In this document: piece after piece, positions 36,485 to 43,747 of the stretch
How positions within the stretch are numbered: the first letter of the stretch is position 1
Layout of the letters: every line of letters starts with the position of its first letter
Origin: Verrucomicrobiia bacterium
GTDB lineage: Bacteria; Verrucomicrobiota; Verrucomicrobiia; Limisphaerales; UBA8199
Length of the DNA stretch: 45,102 bases
Assembly: GCA_035946615.1 (NCBI GenBank)
Contig: DASYZB010000049.1
Coordinates: 1 to 45,102 of the forward strand
Direction: 5' to 3'
Notes under the pieces: model-generated
The model's database searches: none
What the model was told of the DNA's origin: nothing
Seen by the model: only the letters and a program-made list of their open reading frames with translations
Made by a program: the position numbers and the translations under genes

Positions 36485-38758
36485 ATGCTGCGCAACCGGC
36501 TATACTATTCGATTAAGCCGCTGGTGCCGTTGCCGGTTCGGTTTGCGATCCGGCGTTGGTTCGCCGTCAGGAAGCGCCGCCAAATTGAAGGTTCCTGGCC
36601 GATCATGCCCGGGTCGGAAACTCCGCCCGAGGGCTGGACCGGCTGGCCGGATGGCAAGCGGTTTGCCTTGGTGCTGACTCACGATGTCGAAGGCAATCTC
36701 GGCCTTGCTAAATGCCAGAAGCTGATCGAACTCGAGAAAGCCCTGGGGTTCCGTTCGGCCTTCAACCTCATTCCCGAAGGGGAGTACACTGTAAGCGAGC
36801 CTGTGCTTGCTGACTTCCGTGGCCGTGGCTGCGAAATCGGCGTCCACGATCTCTATCACGACGGCAAGCTCTTCCTGGGTGAGCATGAATTTCGCGCCAA
36901 TGCCGTTCGGATCAACCATTACCTGCGGGAGTGGGGCGCCGCGGGTTTTCGCTCGGGGTTCATGCTGCACAACCTCGACTGGCTGCATCAGCTCAGCGTG
37001 CAGTACGACGCCTCGACGTTCGACACCGACCCTTTCGAGCCTCAACCCCAAGGCCGGAACACCATCTTTCCTTTCTGGGTCCCGCGTACAGACAATCGCG
37101 CCAAGCCCAAGTCCCTTAATGGCTCCCCACATTCATCCTTCATCCTTCATCCTTCATCCTTTCCCGGCTACGTCGAGCTTCCCTACACGCTCCCGCAGGA
37201 TTCGACACTTTTCCTGCTTCTGCGGGAACGCCACCCGGACATCTGGTTTCAAAAGCTGGATTGGATTGCGCGTCACGGCGGCATGGCCCTGGTCAATGTG
37301 CATCCGGACTACATGCGTTTCGAAGGGGACCCCGCGTCGCCTCACACGTATCCTGCGGACCTGTACCGGCAGTTTCTCGATTATGCCCGGCGCAGATACA
37401 AAGACTCGTTTTGGCAGCCCTTGCCCAGGGATCTGGCGGTCTTCGTCGCCCGGCGCCGCCTTCCGCCTCGCCGGGAGCCGCGCCGCATCTGCATGGTCAC
37501 GCATTCCTATTTTCTTTCCGATGCTCGCGTTTCCCGCTATGCCGAGGCTCTTGCTGAGCGCGGCGATCACGTCGATGTACTGGCTCTTCGGCGGTCGCGT
37601 GAGCTCCCGGCCCGCGAGAGCATTGGCAATGTTAGCCTGTTCCGGCTCCAGGCTCGTTATGGCAAAGCCGAGAAGTCACGCCTCTCGCACCTGGTGCCGG
37701 TGGTTCGCTTTCTCCTCAGGTGCTCCTTCTGGCTGCTGCGCAGCCACCGCCGGAATCCATACGATTTGCTGCATATCCATAATGTCCCGGATTTTCTCGT
37801 CTTCGCCGCCTGGTATCCCAAGCTCACCGGCGCCAAAGTCATCCTCGACATCCACGACATCGTTCCGGAGTTTTACGCCAGCAAGTTTGGCGCGCGGCAC
37901 AACTCATTCGTGATTGGGTTTTTGAAATGGCTGGAGCGCGTTTGCGCCAAGTTTGCCGACCATGTCATTATCTCCAACCATCTCTGGCGTGACACATACG
38001 CTTCGCGCAACCACCTGAACGGGACATGCTCCGTCTTCATCAACAATGTGGATTCGCGAATCTTCCGCCCCCGGCCGCGCACCCGCAACGACGGCAAGCT
38101 CATCATCATCTTCCCCGGCGGCCTGCAATGGCACCAGGGCCTGGATATCGCGATTCGCGCCTTTCCCAAGGTGCGGTCGCAATTCCCGAATGCCGAGTTC
38201 CATATCTACGGCGATGGGAACATGAAAGAGCAGTGGCTCAAGCTGGTCCAGGAACTCGGGTTGCGCGACGCCGTGCGTTTCTTCACCCCGCTGCCGGTGC
38301 GGCAGGTCGCCGAGATAATGGCCAATGCTGATCTTGGAGTCGTTCCCAAGCGCGCCGATTCCTTCGGCAACGAAGCCTACAGCACCAAGATCATGGAGTT
38401 CATGTCCCTGGGTATCCCGACTGTGGTCTCGAGCACAAAGATTGATCGGTTTTACTTTGATGATTCCGTGGTCCGCTTCTTCGAATCCGGCAATGTGGAG
38501 GCCCTGAGCGATGCAATGCTCGAAATGCTCCGCGACCGCCAACTGCGCCAGAACATGACCGTTAAGGGCCTCGAATACGTCGCCCGCAACAACTGGGATT
38601 CGCGCCGCGCCGCCTATCTCGACCTGGTTGACTCGTTGATCTCGGGCGAGCATAACTCCACACCGATTCCGCCCGACCCGTTTGACCAACCCACTCCCAG
38701 GCGAGCTGCTGCCTCACCGGAACCCATCCCCGAGCTGGCAGTTTTGTCCGAAGATTGA
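36485..38758 (+). CDS. Fusion of polysaccharide deacetylase and GT4 glycosyltransferase
   Basis: A 757-residue protein; GAGGG lies 11 bases before the ATG. Residues of about 50-330 are NodB-like: FALVLTHDVEGNLGLAKCQK, FRSAFNLIPEGEY, CEIGVHDLYHDGKLF and GMALVNVHPDYMRF. Residues of about 335-720 are a GT-B glycosyltransferase: RICMVTHSYFLSDARVSRYA, DLLHIHNVPDFLVFAAWY, LIIIFPGGLQWHQGLDIAI and the donor-binding E-x-x-S/K-x-I-x-E region EAYSTKIMEFMSLGIPTVVS. The two enzymes usually occur as separate genes. At residues of about 214-226 the domain contains an in-frame heptamer tract (HSSFILHPSSF). Expected role: coupled addition and deacetylation of a glycan sugar. Confidence 0.9.
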   Translation: MLRNRLYYSIKPLVPLPVRFAIRRWFAVRKRRQIEGSWPIMPGSETPPEGWTGWPDGKRFALVLTHDVEGNLGLAKCQKLIELEKALGFRSAFNLIPEGEYTVSEPVLADFRGRGCEIGVHDLYHDGKLFLGEHEFRANAVRINHYLREWGAAGFRSGFMLHNLDWLHQLSVQYDASTFDTDPFEPQPQGRNTIFPFWVPRTDNRAKPKSLNGSPHSSFILHPSSFPGYVELPYTLPQDSTLFLLLRERHPDIWFQKLDWIARHGGMALVNVHPDYMRFEGDPASPHTYPADLYRQFLDYARRRYKDSFWQPLPRDLAVFVARRRLPPRREPRRICMVTHSYFLSDARVSRYAEALAERGDHVDVLALRRSRELPARESIGNVSLFRLQARYGKAEKSRLSHLVPVVRFLLRCSFWLLRSHRRNPYDLLHIHNVPDFLVFAAWYPKLTGAKVILDIHDIVPEFYASKFGARHNSFVIGFLKWLERVCAKFADHVIISNHLWRDTYASRNHLNGTCSVFINNVDSRIFRPRPRTRNDGKLIIIFPGGLQWHQGLDIAIRAFPKVRSQFPNAEFHIYGDGNMKEQWLKLVQELGLRDAVRFFTPLPVRQVAEIMANADLGVVPKRADSFGNEAYSTKIMEFMSLGIPTVVSSTKIDRFYFDDSVVRFFESGNVEALSDAMLEMLRDRQLRQNMTVKGLEYVARNNWDSRRAAYLDLVDSLISGEHNSTPIPPDPFDQPTPRRAAASPEPIPELAVLSED
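37132..37159 (+). repeat. Heptanucleotide tandem repeat TTCATCC x4 inside the deacetylase-GT4 gene
   Basis: Four perfect 7-nt units within codons for HSSFILHPSSF. Gain or loss of one unit shifts the frame before the GT4 domain, so it would remove that domain. Confidence 0.95.
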
Positions 38759-38790
38759 CGTCAGCCGCCAGTCCTTTTATCTTTAATGGC

Positions 38791-38985
38791 GTGAATTCGC
38801 TCAGAACTCTTGAACAAGTCGAAGCCGCTGTGCGCAGGCTCTCGCCGGAGGAGCAAGGGCGGCTTCGCGAGTTCTTGGGTGAGCTCCTGGAAGACGGCCT
38901 CGAATTGACTGATTCATTCAAGGCGGAAATCGAAGCTGGCAAAAGAGATATCGCAGAGGGCCGCGTTCGCATCCGCAAGCCATGA
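38791..38985 (+). CDS. Small antitoxin-like protein
   Basis: A 64-residue protein from the GTG at 38791 (VNSLRTLEQVEAAVRRLSPE); a TTG at 38755 overlapping the previous stop is the alternative. Helical: ALSPEEQ-type turn, RLREFLGELLEDGLELTDSF, then KAEIEAGKRDIAEGRVRIRKP. This pattern (S-P-E-E-x-x-x-L-x-x-F...L-x-D-x-F-x-A-x-I-x-x-G) is common in antitoxins that precede RelE/ParE-type toxins. Its TGA overlaps the ATG of the following toxin-like frame by ATGA, the usual coupling in such modules. The toxin is broken. Confidence 0.72.
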   Translation: MNSLRTLEQVEAAVRRLSPEEQGRLREFLGELLEDGLELTDSFKAEIEAGKRDIAEGRVRIRKP

Positions 38986-39263
38986 GTCCTTCGGGCGCAG
39001 CGGCCACGCAGATCTGAGCCCACCGTTTCGATCAGCGCTTTTTCGCGCTGCCGGACGGCATTCAGCGGCGGATCCAGTCCCGTATAGACCAGTTAGGGCG
39101 CCACCTTCGTGACTTTCCACATTGCCGAATGCAGGGAGTCGAAGCCTTCCGGTTACGGGTTGGCGATTATCGAGTCATGTATGAGTTCAACGTGGAGAAA
39201 AACGAATTGTACCTGCTCGCGGTTGGAAACCGGCGAGACATTTACAAGCATGGACTTCACTGA
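38982..39263 (+). pseudogene. RelE/ParE-type toxin with in-frame stop
   Basis: The ATG at 38982 overlaps the antitoxin stop and gives MSPSGAATQI, then TGA at 39015-39017. The same frame continues without a further stop for 82 codons: AHRFDQRFFALPDGIQRRIQ, DFPHCRMQGVEAFRLRVGDY, RVMYEFNVEKNELYLLAVGN + RRDIYKHGLH. The R-L-R-V-G-D-Y-R-V-x-Y and V-G-x-R-R-x-I-Y motifs are the RelE-fold core. A CGA-to-TGA change would explain the stop. Without it the toxin is about 94 residues, the usual size. No good alternative start lies just after the stop. Confidence 0.78.
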
Positions 39264-39307
39264 ACCAGGACAGGTTCGTTTCCCGCGTTCCACTTAGCCT
39301 TTCTCCT

Positions 39308-40360
39308 TTGCGCCTCGACCGCTCCATCACGCTGAATCTCGTGCAGCCCCTGCGCCGCTTGCTTGCCGCGCCAAAGCGGAGCGTGGGCTCGTCCAACGCT
39401 CCATCTCTCCTAACTCCCACCACTCTCCAGCATTCCACTTCCCCCGTCCCCATCCTGATGTACCACAGCATCTCGGATGCACCCGAACCCGGCGTGCCCG
39501 CCTATTACCAAACCAGCACCAGCCTCGCTGTCTTCCGCCAGCACATGGAATTCCTTGCCCAAAATGGCTACAAAGCTGTGAGCTTGAAAACGCTCGTTGC
39601 GGACCTGTGCGCTCCTTTCTCGCCGCCCACCACTCCGCCACTCCGCCACTCCACCACTCCATTTCCCCGTTTGGCAGCGATCACCTTCGACGATGGTTTC
39701 CGGAACTTTTACACGGAGGCCTTTTCAGTTTTGCAGCAGCACGGCTTCACCGCCACCATGTTCCTCTCGACCGCTTTTATCGGCGACACCCCTCGCCGTT
39801 TCTGCCCCGTCGGTAGCCAATCAAAAATCAAAAATCAAAAATCAAAAATCTTTCTCGACTGTCTCAAGTGGACTGAGGTGCTCGAACTCCACCGCGCCGG
39901 CATTGAATTTGGCTCCCATTCCGTCAACCATCCTAGACTCGTCGAACTGGACTGGCCCGCCGTACGCTCTGAGATTTGTGAGTCTAAATCCGAAATCGAG
40001 CAGCGCTTGGGTGAGGGGGTCACCACCTTCTGTTACCCCTACGCCTTCCCGCAAGCCGACCGCCAATTCGCCGGCCGGTTTGCTCAGTTGCTGCGCGAAA
40101 CCGGCTACCGCTGCTGCGCCACCACCGAACTTGGGCGCGTCCGCCCTGGCGACGACCCCTTCCGCCTGAAGCGGCTCCCGGCCAACTCCCTGGACGACCC
40201 CGCCCTTTTCGCCGCCAAGCTCGACGGCGCCTACGATTGGCTCGGCTCCATCCAGTCACTGAGCAAAAAACTCCGTCGCCTCGGGAGACCCCTGAAGGCC
40301 AGGCCACAAGTTCCGGCTCCTGATGTGGGCGCTCTTGCGATTCCCAACCGGCGCCTGTAA
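39308..40360 (+). CDS. Polysaccharide deacetylase with tandem-repeat inserts
   Basis: A 350-residue protein; the start is uncertain (TTG at 39308; no ATG before the conserved VPILMYHSISD). NodB core: LAAITFDDGFRNFYTEAFSV with the catalytic Asp pair, FGSHSVNHPRLVEL with the two metal-binding His residues, and TTFCYPYAFPQADRQF. Two short tandem repeats are inside the gene: octamers at 39629-39660 (PPTTPPLRHSTTP) and heptamers at 39821-39848 (SQSKIKNQKSKI). Both sit in loops between conserved motifs. Expected to remove N-acetyl groups from an exopolysaccharide, probably in the periplasm, although no clear signal peptide is seen. Confidence 0.85.
   Translation: MRLDRSITLNLVQPLRRLLAAPKRSVGSSNAPSLLTPTTLQHSTSPVPILMYHSISDAPEPGVPAYYQTSTSLAVFRQHMEFLAQNGYKAVSLKTLVADLCAPFSPPTTPPLRHSTTPFPRLAAITFDDGFRNFYTEAFSVLQQHGFTATMFLSTAFIGDTPRRFCPVGSQSKIKNQKSKIFLDCLKWTEVLELHRAGIEFGSHSVNHPRLVELDWPAVRSEICESKSEIEQRLGEGVTTFCYPYAFPQADRQFAGRFAQLLRETGYRCCATTELGRVRPGDDPFRLKRLPANSLDDPALFAAKLDGAYDWLGSIQSLSKKLRRLGRPLKARPQVPAPDVGALAIPNRRL
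39629..39660 (+). repeat. Octanucleotide tandem repeat (A/G)CCACTCC x4 inside a deacetylase gene
   Basis: Units accactcc, gccactcc, gccactcc, accactcc. A change of one unit shifts the frame before the catalytic TFDDGF motif. Confidence 0.93.
39821..39848 (+). repeat. Heptanucleotide tandem repeat TCAAAAA x4 inside a deacetylase gene
   Basis: Four perfect units followed by tctt. They encode Q-S-K-I-K-N-Q-K-S-K-I between the catalytic Asp and His motifs, so slippage by one unit would remove the metal-binding histidines. Confidence 0.95.
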
Positions 40361-40369
40361 TTTTTAGCG

Positions 40370-40624
40370 ATGATTGCAACCCGCTATCGCTATGTCGTCC
40401 GGGCCCCGGGCGTCCGCTCCGGCCTGCCCATCGTCGAGGCCACGCGGATTGGCGTGCATGACATCGTGGCGATGGTCAAGACCGGAGCTACAGTGGACGA
40501 AGTGGTCGCGAGCCTGCCGCCTCTTGTGCGCGCCAAGGTTTATGAGTGCCTGGCCTACTACGAGGACCACAAGAGCCAGTTGGACCCTTTGGTCGCTGCC
40601 CAGATTGCCCACGTGGACGAATGA
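40370..40624 (+). CDS. DUF433 domain protein
   Basis: An 84-residue protein starting MIATRYRYVVRAPGVRSGLP. The DUF433 signature is RSGLPIVEATRIGVHDIVAM (usually G-x-P-x-I-x-G-T-R-I-x-V), followed by GATVDEVVASLPPLVRAKVY and a helix ending YEDHKSQLD. These small helix-turn-helix proteins often pair with PIN-type toxins (DUF5615) as antitoxin-like partners, but none lies next to it. It starts 9 bp after the deacetylase gene and may simply ride in the operon. Confidence 0.85.
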   Translation: MIATRYRYVVRAPGVRSGLPIVEATRIGVHDIVAMVKTGATVDEVVASLPPLVRAKVYECLAYYEDHKSQLDPLVAAQIAHVDE

Positions 40625-40807
40625 CATTCCTGGCAGGTTGAAGAGCAACATCAACTTTGCCTGAATTTCCTGCCTCCTTGGCGCGGCACCCCGTCTCTGA
40701 GAAGCTGTGAAAAAATTAGCGGACAACGAAAAAACGAAAATGCGCCCATTGATAATCAACAATTTGCAAACAGAATTTTTTGCCGTTTTCAATTCTTTCA
40801 CACCTTC

Positions 40808-40894
40808 TTAGTGACGGCGGGCGCTGCCGCCTAAAGGCGGCGTTCCGCGCGTCCGGAACGCCGGCTTCAGCCGGCAGCCCCTTCGTCACTGAGG
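40808..40894 (+). repeat. Three-hairpin dispersed repeat, copy 5
   Basis: TTAGTGACGGCGGGCGCTGC ... CCCCTTCGTCACTGAGG with all three hairpins; GTAG of copies 1-3 is TTCG here, so the outer stem AGTGACG/CGTCACT is longer. It ends 41 bp before the GT2 start and points toward it. The remaining 40625-40807 holds no gene I can support. Confidence 0.92.
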
Positions 40895-40904
40895 CATGGC
40901 ACCC

Positions 40905-40933
40905 GCTTTCAGCTTTTCAGCTTTCAGCTTTTC
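40905..40933. repeat. Heptanucleotide repeat GCTTTCA-type next to the GT2 start
   Basis: gctttca, gcttttca (one extra T), gctttca, gctttt; ends two bases before the GTG start region (ccc GTG at 40936). Reverse complement of the AGCTGAA family at 11351. Unit number would change the spacing upstream of the start. Confidence 0.85.
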
Positions 40934-40935
40934 CC

Positions 40936-41949
40936 GTGTCCTACGTCATCATCACCCCAGTCCGCAATGAGGGCGCACATTTTCACCAAACCCTCGAGTC
41001 CGTCCTCGCCCAAACCCTCCGCCCGCTCGCCTGGGTCATTGTCGATGACGGCTCGACCGACATCACCCCGCAACTTGTTGATGCCGTGGCTGCCCAGCAT
41101 CCCTGGATTCACGCCGTTCACCGCACCGACCGCGGCTTCCGCCAGCAAGGCAGTGGCGTCATCGAAGCCTTCTACGACGGCTACGCCAAACTTGCGACCC
41201 TCGGCTCCAATTCCGCTCCCTCTCTCCCCTCCGAGGGGAGAGGGGTTAGGGGAGAGGGGTCCTCTTCCTCGGCTGCCTGGTCTTTCCTCGTCAAGCTCGA
41301 CGGCGACCTCTCCTTCGCCTCAGATTACTTCGAGCAATGCTTCAGCCGTTTCGTCGCCGACCCTAAACTCGGCATCGCTGGCGGGCGTGTCTATTGCCGG
41401 CGTAATGGCGCCACCGTCGAAGATTCCCCCGGCGACCCCTCGTTCCATGTCCGCGGCGCCACCAAAATCTATCGGCGCGAATGCTGGGACCAACTCGGCG
41501 GCCTCGTGCGCGCCCCGGGCTGGGACACCCTCGACGAAGTCAAAGCCAACATGCTCGGTTGGAAGACCTGCTCCTTTCCCGACCTCCGCCTCCTCCAACT
41601 CAAGCCGACCGGTTCCGCCGACGGTTCCTGGAGAAACTGGGTCAAGAACGGACGCGCTAATTACACCAGTGGCTATCACCCGCTGTTCATGCTGCTCAAA
41701 TGCCTTAAGCGCACTGTCGAAAAGCCCTACGGCATCGCCGCGCTGGGCCTCTTTACCGGCTTTTGCGCGGGATACCTCAGGCGCTTGCCTCAGGTCCCCG
41801 ACCCCGGCCTCATCCGCTACCTCCGCCGCCAGCAGATGAATCGCTTATTGGGCAAACGGAGTCTCTGGAGTTCTCCATCACTCCAACACTCCAATACTCC
41901 ATCACGTCGGGCCTCCATTACCCCAGCTCCGCATTCCGCCAATGGGTGA
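40936..41949 (+). CDS. GT2 glycosyltransferase with repeat-derived insert and tail
   Basis: A 337-residue protein. The GTG at 40936 puts the first GT-A strand at the start (VSYVIITPVRNEGAHFHQTL); the frame upstream is only repeat sequence. Motifs: LAWVIVDDGSTDITPQLV and FLVKLDGDLSFASDYFE (D-x-D-like, metal/nucleotide binding), and WDTLDEVKANMLGW as the acceptor-side acidic region. Between the two donor motifs is an insert (SAPSLPSEGRGVRGEGSSSS) encoded by a palindrome, CTCTCCCCT-ccg-AGGGGAGAG (about 41223-41243). The last ~20 residues come from an octamer tract. It overlaps the AsnB-like gene by 8 bp. Role: sugar transfer in exopolysaccharide assembly. Confidence 0.88.
   Translation: MSYVIITPVRNEGAHFHQTLESVLAQTLRPLAWVIVDDGSTDITPQLVDAVAAQHPWIHAVHRTDRGFRQQGSGVIEAFYDGYAKLATLGSNSAPSLPSEGRGVRGEGSSSSAAWSFLVKLDGDLSFASDYFEQCFSRFVADPKLGIAGGRVYCRRNGATVEDSPGDPSFHVRGATKIYRRECWDQLGGLVRAPGWDTLDEVKANMLGWKTCSFPDLRLLQLKPTGSADGSWRNWVKNGRANYTSGYHPLFMLLKCLKRTVEKPYGIAALGLFTGFCAGYLRRLPQVPDPGLIRYLRRQQMNRLLGKRSLWSSPSLQHSNTPSRRASITPAPHSANG
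41873..41904 (+). repeat. Octanucleotide tandem repeat CTCCA(T/A)(C/A/T)A x4 at the GT2 3' end
   Basis: Units ctccatca, ctccaaca, ctccaata, ctccatca. The tract is 37 bp before the start of the overlapping AsnB-like gene; a change in unit number would move the GT2 stop relative to that start. Confidence 0.93.
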
Positions 41950-43747
41950 TTTCTTCCTCAGCCTGGACTGCTCGGCAAACCGCGGCGCCTCCAACGCCGC
42001 CGAGTTGCTTCGCTTCAGGGACTATACCGAGGCGTTCGTCTTCGATGAGGCCCTTTTCTCAATGGTCGTGACTTGCACTGAAGGCGCAGCATTGTGGGCT
42101 CCTTACCGGGCCGCCGACGGCGCCACGGTGGCCGTCGCTGGCCGCGTGGCCATGGACGAGCCGCAGTGGGCGCTCGGTGAATCCGTGGCGGGGCGGGGCG
42201 GGCTGGCGGGCAAGGCCCTCTACGCTATTTATCAGAAAGACGGTTTGGCGGGAGTCGAGGCCATAGGCGGCAACCGCGTCATCCTTATCCACGACGTCTC
42301 TAAGCAACTGCTCCATCTTGTCAACGATGCCGCCGGAGCGTTCCCCGCATTCCGCCTGGATTCCGCCGAGAGGCTCATCTTCTGCTCTCACCCGGACGTC
42401 CTTGCGGCCGTGGCGGGCGAGCAGCAAAACCTGGACGAAATCTCCCTGGCCGAGTTTCTCCTCGCCAGCACCGTCACGCCGCCGGCTACCTATTACCGGC
42501 GCATCCGCGCTCTCCCGCACGGCACCACCACCAGCATTGCCCTCACCTCCCGGCCCCCCGTGGAAATCCAGGCCAGGCGCTACTTCGATATCTCCTGGCG
42601 GCCGCAGCCGGACCAGGACGAAGACGACCTCGCCGACGAGCTGGCGCAGGCATTCCGAACCTCCGTCCGCCGCCGCACTCTCCCGCGCCTTGGCCGCACG
42701 GCCGTTGCGCTCAGTGGAGGATTGGATTCCCGCGCGCTGCTGGCTTGTGTCGAGAACAAGGAAAACGTATTTGCCTTCTGCTGCTACAACGAGCCCAACC
42801 GCGAGCTCGCCACCGCGCAGGCCATTGCCAAAGCCCTGCAAATTCCCTTCCTCCCCTGGCAGCGGGAATTCGAGTACTACGGCAACCAGGCCGAGCAGGG
42901 AGTCAGAATCTCCGGTGGAATGGGCACCTTTGCCAACAACCATTTTCTTGGCGTTGTCCCGCGCCTGCGCGCTGAGGGAGCTCAGAACCTCCTCACCGGT
43001 TGCTACTGCGATTACCTGTTCAAGGCCTTGCCGCTGAACCGCAGCACCCACTGGCTCACCGGACGGGAGCGCCTCGCTCCGTTTCGGCACCAATTCTATT
43101 TCGATCATTTTGAGCGCGCGGTCCCTTTCGGGCTCCAGTTGCGGGACCGCTGGGAATCACGAGTTCCGCTGGAGTTTCAGAATCACAACTCCGACGAATC
43201 CCTTTTTCAAATCGAAGCCCGCCGGACATTTCCTTTCTGTTACGAAGGCGACAACCAGCAGCGCCTGGTTCCGCAGCGTGTCAGCGGCTGGTATCTCCCC
43301 GTGGCGGACCGGGCAGTGCTGGATATCTACCGCAAAATCCCGTCGCGCCTCAAGCTCAACCGTTCCGTCTTCACCCGAGCCGTGGGCCGCCTGTGCCAGG
43401 GCTCTCTGGCCCGGGTGCCCGACGCCAACACCGGCGCCCTGGTCGGCGCCCCGGCCATCTCGGAAACCCTCCATCACCACTGGTCTCGCGCCCGCCGCAA
43501 GCTGCGCCGCCGCACCCAATCCATCGGCACGGACGGCTCCTGGCCCGACTGGTATAGCTATGTCGCGCAAAGCGGGCAGCTCCGCGCTCTCTGGCAGCGT
43601 CCCAATCCGGCTGCGAACGACTTTTTCCAGCGCGTTCTTCCTGCCGGGGACATGCGCCCGGACACCGCTGCCTACGCGGGGCACGACATCTGGCTCCTGG
43701 TCCCCATACTCACCCTCAAACTCTGGTTCGAGCAATGGCACTCCTGA
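41942..43747 (+). CDS. Asparagine-synthase-like amidotransferase/ligase lacking the N-terminal Cys
   Basis: A 601-residue protein. The ATP-pyrophosphatase domain is clear: TAVALSGGLDSRALLACVEN, with the P-loop S-G-G-L-D-S at residues 258-263, then TGCYCDYLFKALPLNRS and WYLPVADRAVLDIYRKIP (substrate and domain-closing part). The N-terminal domain follows the glutaminase layout (IGGNRVILIHDVSKQLLHLV, GAFPAFRLDSAERLIFCS), but the protein begins MGDFFLSLDC rather than M-C-G, so the catalytic Cys2 is absent. It therefore probably uses another amine source or acts as an adenylating ligase. AsnB-like proteins are common in exopolysaccharide loci, perhaps amidating uronic acids. Overlaps neighbours by 8 and 13 bp. 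Confidence 0.88.
   Translation: MGDFFLSLDCSANRGASNAAELLRFRDYTEAFVFDEALFSMVVTCTEGAALWAPYRAADGATVAVAGRVAMDEPQWALGESVAGRGGLAGKALYAIYQKDGLAGVEAIGGNRVILIHDVSKQLLHLVNDAAGAFPAFRLDSAERLIFCSHPDVLAAVAGEQQNLDEISLAEFLLASTVTPPATYYRRIRALPHGTTTSIALTSRPPVEIQARRYFDISWRPQPDQDEDDLADELAQAFRTSVRRRTLPRLGRTAVALSGGLDSRALLACVENKENVFAFCCYNEPNRELATAQAIAKALQIPFLPWQREFEYYGNQAEQGVRISGGMGTFANNHFLGVVPRLRAEGAQNLLTGCYCDYLFKALPLNRSTHWLTGRERLAPFRHQFYFDHFERAVPFGLQLRDRWESRVPLEFQNHNSDESLFQIEARRTFPFCYEGDNQQRLVPQRVSGWYLPVADRAVLDIYRKIPSRLKLNRSVFTRAVGRLCQGSLARVPDANTGALVGAPAISETLHHHWSRARRKLRRRTQSIGTDGSWPDWYSYVAQSGQLRALWQRPNPAANDFFQRVLPAGDMRPDTAAYAGHDIWLLVPILTLKLWFEQWHS

Noticed and set aside
37132-37159. Tandem tract as an assembly artefact
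   Set aside because: Different repeat words with the same 7-nt period recur at many sites, and the flanking protein domains remain in frame, so an artefact is unlikely.
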